From NCBI GenBank assembly GCA_012845835.1, contig JABAKD010000006.1, positions 11,018,945 through 11,082,944 on the forward strand: a DNA stretch of 64,000 nt, given 5' to 3'. Shown piece by piece: positions 57,301 through 64,000 of this stretch. The number at the start of each line of letters is the position of its first letter. Position 1 is the first letter of the stretch. The notes beneath the pieces were generated by a model that was not told the origin of the DNA, did not search any database, and worked only from the letters and a program-made list of their open reading frames with translations. This stretch comes from Undaria pinnatifida (lineage: Eukaryota; Sar; Phaeophyceae; Laminariales; Alariaceae). The translations under genes were made by a program, and so were the position numbers.

Positions 57301-60300
57301 AGTGGCGCAAGCAAACCTACCGTACTCCGCGGACGTAGTTTTCATCGACGACGGTAAATGGCGCCGTGAATACCTAGGAGGCGTTTTTCAGCCACCTGTA
57401 CGTCGTGCCGCGGCTAAGGCTATGGACCGCATTTCTGAAATTTCTGTAGCAGCAGCGGCTGTTCCGGGGGACCCGCGGAGACACTCCACTGGAGAAAGCA
57501 TCGGAATCAGGTCTGGCGTAGCCGTCAGGGGTACCTCGAGCGCTTTCGGCGGTGTGGCTTCTTCGAGAGCGGAGGGTCGACGCAGGCACAGCGGTACTGG
57601 TGGTGGTCGGGGTAGTGGCGGTGGTGGTGATGGTGGTGGTGGTGGTGGTGGTGGTGGTGGTGGTGGTGGTGGTGGCTTAGATCACGTGGGAGCTATTGTG
57701 CCTCAGAAGAGACCCGTTTCCCCTCTTCAAGGTAAGCGATTCGACGCGGCGAAGGGTGAATGGATGAAGCCGTTATTTACCCTTGGCGGGGACTCCATTT
57801 TGTCGTTATTACGGTGGGAACGATTTGTTCGGATTAAGTCGGACAAAACGCTAATAAAATCGAGAAGATCGGGGACGGTCGCGTTTTCATCTTGCCGTGC
57901 CACCCAACACACCCCGACCCTCCCCCCTGCGAAAGCCGACATGAGAATGGCGACCCAGGCCGCACGGGAGAAACAGGCTTACCACCATTCTGCTAGCAAC
58001 TGTTTGAGCATTATTGAATCATCGGGCGCTTTCAGGAGCGGCCGTGTAGCGTAATTGGTCTTTTGTCCGAGCGTAACAAGCGTATACAGCTATTGATTTA
58101 ACTAAGGGTTAATATAAGTATTTATTTAGTTTGACGTGTCGTATATGAGGGGTGTTGACATTTTATGTGTTCTTACTTATCAAGGCATTGGTTAGTTTCC
58201 AAATACAAAGGAGATGATACGGGGGAACCATGTTATCATTTCAATGGCTTTATGTCCCTCATCCAGCAAGAACATACCAGACGAAAGTTAGAAACAAATA
58301 TCATAATGGATAGAGTGACATACTCGGTTTAAGACACTCCTCGGAAATAGGCATGTGCCACCGCTCTTATGTCTAAACCGCTCTTACATCAGATTAAGCC
58401 TCATATAGCAGTTTTAGAGTAGGATTCACAAGAAACGGCAAGCCAATTTTGACGGCTTTTCAAGTCTGTTTTGTCTTATTATGGATGGCCTCGAACCGGG
58501 TTCCCCGGTATGTGAGCGAATTTGACTGTAGGTCAGTAGTAGGCTACCATCCTTGGTGATGGTTGAACTGGAGGTCGAATCTCCGGTGGCGTATCATACT
58601 TTGCACGGGAGTGTTTTCTGTGTCTTGTTTCGCTGCCGAGATCGCGAGAGCGTGAGTTGGCAACATTCGATAAAAATCGAGGATCAGTCGGCAATAGGAG
58701 CGCTGAACCCTGTGCGCGATACAAACGAAGGCGTAGACCGGCGGGGAGAAGGGACAACAACAGTGACCACGGCTGTTAGTGCAAAATATGGAAAGTGAAA
58801 GCGAGCTGCAAAAGACCAATCGTCCTTCGAACGTTCGGCGAGGGTTTGTAGAATATGTGCGCACATTTTCAGGGTCTAACTCACAAAAGCAGTGTAAACT
58901 TTGGTCGGACACGAAATCTGGCACGCTCAGCTTGAAAAACAGGGTAGGGTGAAGGCAAAGGCGTCAGCCTGGCAACGCTCTACTTAGTCCGACCTGCTAG
59001 TCCTTCTGCACCCGTTGGCAGGTCCTATTTATATATCGGTGCGTAGGACTGACGACTCGCGCACGGCCAGCTCTACGTTCGAGCTCGACCCGCGGCTGTT
59101 CATCTACATGGCTCCCGGAGCGTGCACTAAGGCGGGGTGCGTGTTCGTCGGCGAAGCGCATTGCCACCGCGGTCCTGCTTGCGATTGTGTCAGGTGAGTA
59201 AATACTCCGGAGAAATCGGTTTTAGCGAGGGGGGGAGGGGAGGGGGGGTGGGAGGAGTGTGCTCGTTTGTTGCTTGCCTTAGTTGTTGGACCGTTAATCA
59301 CGCATCCGTTTCGAGATGAAGCACCGTTCCTACTCTTAATAGAGACACCTCCAATATTTGGGCGCCCATTAAGTTTCTTCCGTGTATTACATTAAGATAT
59401 GTTTTGCTTATGTTATATCCTTCCTATTTAGACGTCTGTGTCCGTGCGACTTGGCTCAGCCCGGCTCGGTCCATCCTAGTACACGTTACACTTAACTGTT
59501 AAGGATGTTCGATCATGTATTGCAAACATAAATATTGACCGCTCGACAGGCGCGTAAAGGGGGAGCATTTAGGCGATTTCCGTCCCAGATTCGCGGCTGC
59601 CACTGCTGTGTAGTATCCTCTCGACACGGCAATGCCGCTGCAGCGCGTAGCCCTGACAGGTTCAGCTTCGTGGATTCCCAGTCGTTCCGTTTGACTTTTA
59701 ACAAAACACGCCGACTACACATGCATTTTCGGCGTCACCTCCCGCCCCCCCACCTTACAACTCCGCCAGGAACCGCGATGCTTATACGATCCCGAGGGAA
59801 AGCACCCGCATCCTGGAACACCAGAACGAGCACATCGCCAGGAACGCTAAGTGAGCACCGCGCCTACCGAGGTTTTTTGTGCAGGAGAGGCAGGGGAGGG
59901 GGCGGGGGGCTACGATAGGAGTATACAGTACCTCGTGTTGGCCAGTAAGAATCCGGCTGACGGGTCTCCTCTATTGGACTAACAAGCTGCCCCGTATATT
60001 TGGAATTCGAGTTGTGCGTTTTTATAGTATATTTCGAAGTATGTTGACACCTGAGTCGTGGGATTATTTTTCCGCTTGGTGAACCGAACAGTATTTCTCA
60101 ATGCAGTATTTTGGGTGTTATTGAGTATATATTATATATTGTATACAGTATATACTATAGAACTTCTCAAGTGGAGAGCTTAATGAAATTTAGGGGGCAC
60201 AATATCGTGGGGTGCGATGGCTGCACCTCGAAGCGCTTTTGTTCTTTCAATTTCTGCCGTCGGGACCTTTGTTTAGCCGATTTTCGTGACCGCGGATCAC

Positions 60301-61033
60301 CAGTGCATACCAAGAAAAAGAGCTACGAGGCATTGACAATGTGATAATGTTGTCGTCATCGTCCTCCTTTGTACAAAGCGCCGCCGATCACCTGCGGGTA
60401 CATACGTTGATTTGGAGCCGTATTTGAAAGGCAACGGTAGGGTCAGGGGTGATGGATTAACCCAGGAATACAAAAAATCGAAAATTACGTATAATGTTTG
60501 CGACGGCACAGAAGTTGACGTAATACTGTACACTGTACACAACAGTTCTTATCACTATGGTGATACAGAAGGGTACGCAATGCTGTACATTGTATAGAAC
60601 ATTCGTTATCCCTGCTTCCTTGACTGTGTATGCGCCTCCAGCCTTGGCATCGCCCACCCACCCACCCACCCATCCACCCCCCCTCTCACCCACACACGCA
60701 CCCACCCACCCCCACCCCCCACCCCCCCCTCTGCGTCCGTCTACCATCGCTATGTTGTACCGTTGCAGCCCAGGCGTCGGGAAGCGCGTGCTTGTCAAAT
60801 TCTCGGACAATGTGTGGTACAAGGGAACGATCACCTCTCGCAAAAAGCGCTCTTCCTCCACGTCATCGTCCTCCTCCAACGCAGCCGCTGCCTCCTCGCC
60901 TGGAACGTTTGGCGGTAGAGGACGCCGTGCCAAGTGGCACATTGTGTTCGACGATACAGACACGCGCAACTTTTACAGTGGCGACTCTGAAGGTGGGATG
61001 TCGATTAGGCTGAGCCGCGACCGCATGTTTTAA
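50520..61033 (+). CDS. Low-complexity nuclear-type protein with C-terminal Tudor-like domain (5' end unknown)
   Basis: Exons that join in phase: 50520-50701, 54272-(about 55660, 3' limit unknown), 56932-57731, 59022-59193, 59770-59850, 60769-61033 (TAA). The first reads DAFTLARLLEDEREAVETLR...ATKDLLCVAGCGLPEE. The second is acidic (EEEPPEEDDEQTVSEYDERT), then a repetitive Gly/Ala/Asp array. The third is Ala- and Gly-rich with ADVVFIDDGKWRREYLGGVF. The fourth has a Cys/His cluster (PGACTKAGCVFVGEAHCHRG, PACDCV). The fifth is RNRDAYTIPRESTRILEHQN. The last holds VGKRVLVKFSDNVWYKGTIT and AKWHIVFDDTDTRNF, a Tudor-like barrel split by a Ser/Ala loop. Tudor folds bind methylated Lys/Arg, so a chromatin role is inferred. 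The junction between exons 2 and 3 is not resolved and at least one exon is missing upstream. Confidence 0.6.
51311..52362. other. Intron of Tudor gene, nothing clear
   Basis: A 143-codon ORF (51546-51977) and nearby similar stretches (51845-51915 and 52055-52170 share caaccg..cacacaagttg..ctgcgcaacttcaagatgct) look like decayed repeats. No domain seen. Confidence 0.4.
52363..52972 (+). mobile_element. Poly-C SINE-like element, near full length
   Basis: Starts gttgggttgacgttggttgg and shares with 7493-8010 (opposite strand) the internal blocks gaccaccagggtaccgtttt, gcaagcaatgcctgcc, tgctccgtcccgacata. It ends acgactacggccacgcatgg...gagtacaccctccgccc. No conserved ORF; the shared GAGTACACC-C end links it to the LINE, whose machinery it may use (inference). 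Confidence 0.75.
52973..53234. repeat. Perfect 63-base tandem duplication
   Basis: gggcgcaaccacgcaaccat...ctacagaaacggttacgtgg...accacaggttagacgaaata occurs twice in a row (about 53020-53082 and 53088-53150), apparently identical. Sequence to 53234 is otherwise unremarkable. Confidence 0.7.
53235..53960 (+). repeat. Intron repeat with echoes of exon 54272 start
   Basis: gtgtctgacctgtg recurs at 53247, 53438 and 53578. Two segments echo the next exon's start: 53517 (cccaggtggcaagagaag) and 53649-53740 (caggagccgagagaggagga, then gatgacgaacagaccgtctc and cgag). 53790-53950 has a two-unit repeat (cccatagactcgcatcttcacataatt type). Confidence 0.7.
54272..55663 (+). CDS. Tudor-gene acidic/repeat exon (3' limit uncertain)
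   Basis: Acceptor ttgttatccag; VVGEEEPPEEDDEQTVSEYD is followed by about fifteen diverged units of 45-60 bases (gctggcaacgacagcgctga, tcagtacgctaaaggtcg) and then GGT-repeat Gly codons. RRRIAYLDDDIEIVPPPRSH is a more ordered island at about 55220-55280. The frame stays open to 55663, but a donor before that is likely and I cannot place it. Confidence 0.5.
   Translation: MVGEEEPPEEDDEQTVSEYDERTQGEESDQDIGGYATRGNGGGRVHPYAKSRAGDGGDSADQYTDIRASSGNGSANQYAKGRAGAAKTYDTNGAGAASNRAHPCAESSGSAGNDSSDQCGKGRVGAGNDSIDQYAKVRDGAGNGRAGRYARGRSDAGSDPTGQLARGRGCAGSDRVHPYAKIGGGAGNRHATTNAKGRAGAGSATRSADHNDKCCGGGGNDSADQYAKVRGRARNEPPGQSTKGRAGVGIDPAALYAKGYGGGGVGGASGSGNGGGVGGDVGGEGGIGRGGGDGGGGGVGGGSDNVGNDRRRGKNSNRRRIAYLDDDIEIVPPPRSHLLWQASPDAAGALSPRGVGSSRDRCTNRIGIRGAKDGRTCRSTSTGGSGNSVGGGGCASDSGGGSGSGGGGGRGADGGGGGGGASAGDVFREPVNERRAISYSRGTAGREWGGRATISWMAVVVWP
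55664..56931. other. Tudor-gene intron with dispersed repeat
   Basis: 55745-56420 includes pieces of the dispersed family seen at 21655 and 29165 (gacaaatcgcttgaaattagtatg, ...cgttggaatatcattgtg). Two copies of a roughly 60-base segment (gaacggacatacagcatgtg / gaacggagatacagcatgtg) are at 56626 and 56688. Confidence 0.5.
56932..57731 (+). CDS. Tudor-gene Ala/Gly-rich exon
   Basis: Acceptor ccctgtccag, donor CTTCAAG|gtaagc. It contains a long Ala-rich stretch, an ordered island NLPYSADVVFIDDGKWRREY, and a (GGT)n poly-Gly run (57600-57675), then IVPQKRPVSPLQ. Phase 1 out fits exon 59022 (QG|PIY). Confidence 0.6.
57732..59021. other. Tudor-gene intron, no element identified
   Basis: 58330-58420 has ctcggtttaaga...ccgctcttatgtctaaaccgctcttac, possibly a pogo-type MITE scrap. 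58620-58800 shares a dispersed repeat with 45880-46010. Nothing else. Confidence 0.45.
59022..59193 (+). CDS. Tudor-gene Cys/His exon
   Basis: Acceptor ccgttggcag, donor GTCAG|gtgagt. Encodes PIYISVRRTDDSRTASSTFE, LDPRLFIYMAPG and a cluster ACTKAGC..EAHCHRGPACDC that could bind zinc. The donor is followed by G-runs and an antisense LINE end. Confidence 0.7.
59225..59400 (-). mobile_element. LINE 3'-end fragment L7 after exon donor at 59193
   Basis: A G-rich run, then tgctcgtttgttgcttgcct...taatcacgcatccgtttcga...aatagagacacctccaatat...gttttgcttatg. Reverse complement of the LINE end; its tail side faces the exon 32 bases away. Confidence 0.83.
59770..59850 (+). CDS. Tudor-gene short exon
   Basis: Acceptor actccgccag after a C-rich run, donor CGCTAA|gtgagc. 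Encodes RNRDAYTIPRESTRILEHQN, EHIARNA. Phase 2 to 2 fits both neighbours. A longer ORF in another frame (59535-59918) overlaps it and is rejected. Confidence 0.65.
   Translation, partial: EPRCLYDPEGKHPHPGTPERAHRQER
60769..61033 (+). CDS. Tudor-gene terminal exon
   Basis: Acceptor accgttgcag after a (CCCAC)n tract; TAA at 61031-61033. Encodes PGVGKRVLVKFSDNVWYKGT and RAKWHIVFDDTDTRNFYSGD, ending RLSRDRMF. A Ser-run and Ala-run loop (RKKRSSS...NAAAASS) interrupts the barrel. Confidence 0.78.
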
Positions 61034-61284
61034 TTAGCCAACAATTTCGGCCGAAAAGGCCGATTTTCGGTTTTCGAAGTCGTTTTCGGAGCCGATTCTC
61101 GTTTTTTTTTGTAAAAGCTAATTTTTATTTCCCGCGCATTAATGAACTACTGCAAAAGGCCGGCCGATGCCGTCCCCCATCCCACCCCTTGACCTTCACC
61201 TGTCGCAGCAACGATATCGAATCAGCCCCTGCTGCACAGGCTTCCCCATCTTACGCCAAAACCAACCCGCCGCCCCCCCCCCCT

Positions 61285-61630
61285 TGTGGGTGAACGCCCG
61301 ACGTGCTCCGTCCCGGCATTGAGCATAGGCGTGGTCTATGGTCTGACAGACTACGACCATACATGACAATGATTATCCCTCACCAAGTGATTACACCCCC
61401 CCCCCCCCTCTGGTCTCTTTTCGAGCGGTTCTTGGAATGATGCAGTTCACTCTTCATGCGACTCGCCGAAAACCTCACGGCGCTTCGCGCTTGGTGCAAG
61501 TAATGTCTGCTTGGTTTGTGAAAACCCTCGACGTGTTCCGTCCCGGCATAGTAGAGGTGTGAGGGTCTATGGGCATAGGACTACGGCCATGCACAAACTG
61601 AGTACAACCCCCTCCCCCCCCTCCGACTTC
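61285..61630 (+). mobile_element. Two tandem poly-C SINE-like copies
   Basis: Copy 1 about 61285-61410 ends gattacaccccccccccccc. Copy 2 about 61412-61630 contains ctcacggcgcttcgcgcttg and cgtgttccgtcccggcatag, and ends gagtacaaccccctcccccc. Plus orientation, both with C tails. Confidence 0.78.
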
Positions 61631-61763
61631 CACCTCTACTACAGTGATGGTACCGTAACTATGTTCAACCAGCATCTGCCGCATCCCCTCCTCTCGCACA
61701 AAATAGACTATCCCACCGACCGATACCCTCCCCCCCCCACTCCCTGGCCTTCGCCTATCGCAG

Positions 61764-62020
61764 TGATGATATCAAACCAGCCCATACCGGACCACCTTCC
61801 CTCCGCGGTGAAAGCTCTGTACCGCAAAAGCGAGCATGGCCGCGCGCTGCTGATGAAAGACGTCAAGGCTCGCACCGCCGCCTTCGCCGCAATTAATGCC
61901 CGTAGCGGTTGCGAAGAGGGCATGAGTGGCGCGCCAGAGGGTGCATCGCCGGCTTTGCAGGATCCGTCACCAGGGTTAGCCGTACCCGTCCCACGGAGGC
62001 AGCGCTTTCGGCGGCGGTAA
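61764..62020 (+). CDS. Possible terminal exon, unrecognised product
   Basis: Acceptor ctatcgcag after C-rich sequence; ISNQPIPDHLPSAVKALYRK, SEHGRALLMKDVKARTAAFA, AINARSGCEEG and a Pro-rich end before a TAA at 62018-62020. A decayed copy of its start lies at 61195-61245 (cctgtcgcagcaacgatatc, gaatcagcccctgctgcaca). The exon needs one preceding base to complete its first codon, so it could follow exon 56932-57731 as an alternative 3' exon, or belong to another gene. Confidence 0.4.
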
Positions 62021-62044
62021 ACGGTGAGGGGAAGGTCATGCTTT

Positions 62045-62215
62045 TGTCTTCTTGGCCCCCCCCCCCCCCCCCCCCGGCAGCGCTTCGTGCATGTGATGTC
62101 TGCCGGATCGATGAAAACCAGGCGTGCGCCGTTCTCGCATTGAATGGATGCGAGGGTTCATGGTCTTACGAGTTTGCCCATGCATGAATTGAGTACACCC
62201 CCTCCTCCCCGCCTA
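62045..62215 (+). mobile_element. Poly-C SINE-like copy, diverged
   Basis: After a C-run (62057-62074): gcagcgcttcgtgcatgtga, tgtctgccggatcgatgaaa, ...atgcgagggttcatggtctt, ...attgagtacaccccctcctc. The same end motif is clear. Confidence 0.7.
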
Positions 62216-62645
62216 CCCTCCTTTTTGCCTCACCCCAAACCACCCCTCCCCAACCGCATTCCCCATTCTTAACACCCATTCTAAAGTTCGCCACCTCCCC
62301 CCCTAATGCCTGTGCCCTACCCAACTGCCCCCGCATGGGTAAAAGCCAAGCTTAAACTCGCATTTCAAAGCGTGTGGCGTGTGCTAGCTTAACTCGGTTT
62401 AACTCGGTTGCCGAACCGAAATCAGCGCTGTCGGTGGCGGTGAATTGTGGCGGACTTTTGTTTTTTGGTACTACGGCGGATGGGAAAATATGAAGTCTAA
62501 GAAAATAATGTTGCCAAACATTCTGTGCTAATTACAAGCAAGTAAATTGTCCTTAAAAAGGAGGGTCTAGCTCTGTAATGGTTTTGATTTTGGCCGCAAA
62601 ATATTTTCCACAATAGTTCCAACGTTGTTTGTATCCCGAGGCTAC

Positions 62646-62890
62646 GGGGGGGGGTGTACTCAGTTCGTGCATGGCCGTAGTCGTATGACGATAGACTCTC
62701 GCATCCCTACAATGCCGGGACGGAGCACGTCGGGTTTTCACCAACCAGGCAGACTTTGCTTGCACCAAGCACGAAGCGACGTGAGGTGTTCGGCGAGTCG
62801 CATGAAGGGTAAATTGCACCCTTCCATAAACCGCTCGAAAGACGGACTTCGATATATTGTGCCTACTTTCTTGCTGATGAATAACGGGTC
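62646..62890 (-). mobile_element. Poly-C SINE-like copy, antisense
   Basis: ggggggggtgtactcagttc, gtgcatggccgtagtcgtat, tgccgggacggagcacgtcg, then gtgaggtgttcggcgagtcg and ccgctcgaaagacggacttc. Matches 7493-7740 in the same orientation. Confidence 0.8.
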
Positions 62891-63045
62891 AATTTTGGAG
62901 CCTTTGTTTTACAGTGGCTTGGGGTCGCTCGTGCGAGTCCCCTGTTCCTTTGCAGCCTTGAGCGTTGGTGCTGTTGTAATTGAACGACGAGAATCCGCGA
63001 TGGACAGGTAATCTATGATGCTCCAAACAAATCGCCGAATGTTGT

Positions 63046-63357
63046 TTGGAAGTCGTTAAGGTACAGAGTCGCTCGTGTGAGTGGCGAAAATCCGGTAGTG
63101 AAATGGAGGTAACCCCGACTGATTCTACGATAGCCCACCCCAAGTACCAACGATTTTATTTCACGAACGTTCCATGGCCGTTCGAAACGAGGAAGGATGC
63201 TATGAAACAAAACATTTGCACAATTTTTGTTGTTCGCAAAAAATTGTCTATCGTTGACATCGGGGTGGCAAGGGACACCGTATTTCGGGAGGTACAGCCG
63301 GGAACTGGCTTAAAAGCCGGCGATTTCGTTAAAGAAAAGTTGGGAGGGCTACCGTAG
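63046..63357 (+). CDS. Hypothetical ORF, 103 codons, doubtful
   Basis: MEVVKVQSRSCEWRKSGSEM, then KYQRFYFTNVPWPFETRKDA and VARDTVFREVQPGTGLKAGD to a TAG. No recognised domain, low complexity absent; no partner exon found. The rest of 62216-64000 shows only simple C- and G-rich stretches and the SINE-like copy. Confidence 0.2.
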   Translation: MEVVKVQSRSCEWRKSGSEMEVTPTDSTIAHPKYQRFYFTNVPWPFETRKDAMKQNICTIFVVRKKLSIVDIGVARDTVFREVQPGTGLKAGDFVKEKLGGLP

Positions 63358-64000
63358 AACGCCCTCCCCCCTAACGAAGTTTTGGTCGTGCGGTTTCAAT
63401 CGGTTAACGATAGAATCGCAATATCACAGGATTACCCTCCACGCTATTCCCTCCCCCTTCTAAGACAACCCCGCCCCCTCCCCTGACCACACGGTTTGTA
63501 CGGGTCGTGGAATCGAAATCGGCACATTGTTACAGGTCAGGCTCATACGCCGGTGTCTTCGGTCCTGCGACAATTGCGGACAGCCCGGAAAAATGGAAGC
63601 GCGCGTTTCTTCCTCACTAAGCCATGTACCGACACAAAGTTAATACTACAAGGGCGACGATAACAGCCAAGGGATGCGGGAAACGACATAATGTGAATGA
63701 AAACGTTAGTGTCACGTCTCAGCTTGGGGAACACTAATTAAGTGGAACACAACGCCCATTTTTCAAGGCTCAGCTTGGGGCCTAACATGCGAAACAAGGA
63801 TTACTTGAGAAGGGTGTCGAGAGCTGGGGAGGCGGTGGTGGTGGGAGGATCGGGGTGGAACGGAGAGGAACCAATGAGAGAGGAATGACAAGCTCACACA
63901 AGCTTTTCTGAGAATGGATTCAAGATTTGGGGAGGCGCAGGGGCTGGGGGGGGGGGGTAGGCAGACGAGCTACAGTAGATCGAGCAGTAAAGCGACGGGG

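Noticed and set aside
59535-59918. 127-codon plus-strand ORF
   Set aside because: A phase-compatible junction using gacag at 59662 also exists, but the frame starting at 59770 gives a better-looking peptide, a proper donor and agrees with both neighbouring exons.
61399-62200. C-runs as sequencing gaps or assembly artefacts
   Set aside because: The same GAGTAC-C junction recurs at many independent loci in both orientations, so the runs look genuine, although exact lengths may be unreliable.

Overview
The window is eukaryotic nuclear DNA: spliced genes with GT-AG introns of 0.5-6 kb, nested transposons, and a great deal of low-complexity and tandem sequence. I could reconstruct three multi-exon genes by chaining exons whose splice phases fit. 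The type IV aminotransferase has a plant/algal flavour and the intron/repeat style suggests a repeat-rich protist or alga (a stramenopile such as a brown alga is possible). That placement is inference only.

Layout. (1) About 1.8-17.1 kb, + strand: the last nine exons (405 codons plus stop phase) of a glycoside hydrolase family 47 alpha-1,2-mannosidase; its 5' exons lie left of the window. (2) 17.1-23.35 kb: intergenic, between converging 3' ends, with a minisatellite derived from the last mannosidase exon, a hAT-like element (copy A) and other repeats. (3) 23.35-36.2 kb, - strand: a complete six-exon, 457-residue class IV (PLP) aminotransferase. Intron 2 carries a LINE, itself interrupted by a gutted Ty3/gypsy element. 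(4) 36.2-50.5 kb: tandem repeats, hAT-like copy B containing a nested pogo-like transposon with a zinc-cluster gene, an uncharacterised coding-like stretch, and hAT-like copy C. (5) 50.5-61.0 kb, + strand: a gene encoding an acidic/low-complexity protein that ends in a Tudor-like domain; its 5' end is unknown. (6) 61.0-64.0 kb: poly-C-tailed short elements and one possible terminal exon.

The most unusual signals are architectural. Exon edges of all three genes are copied into the flanking introns as decayed tandem 'echoes'. The clearest case is the mannosidase exon carrying the LRPE catalytic motif, which is preceded by three degraded copies. A LINE family and a SINE-like family both end in GAGTAC plus a poly-C tail instead of poly-A, and in most genic cases the tail lies next to a splice site. 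In sense orientation it supplies the pyrimidine tract of an acceptor; in antisense it places a G-run after a donor. Many introns therefore start G-rich and end C-rich.

The three host genes have no obvious functional link: ER/Golgi N-glycan trimming, amino-acid-type transamination, and a probable chromatin/methyl-reader protein.
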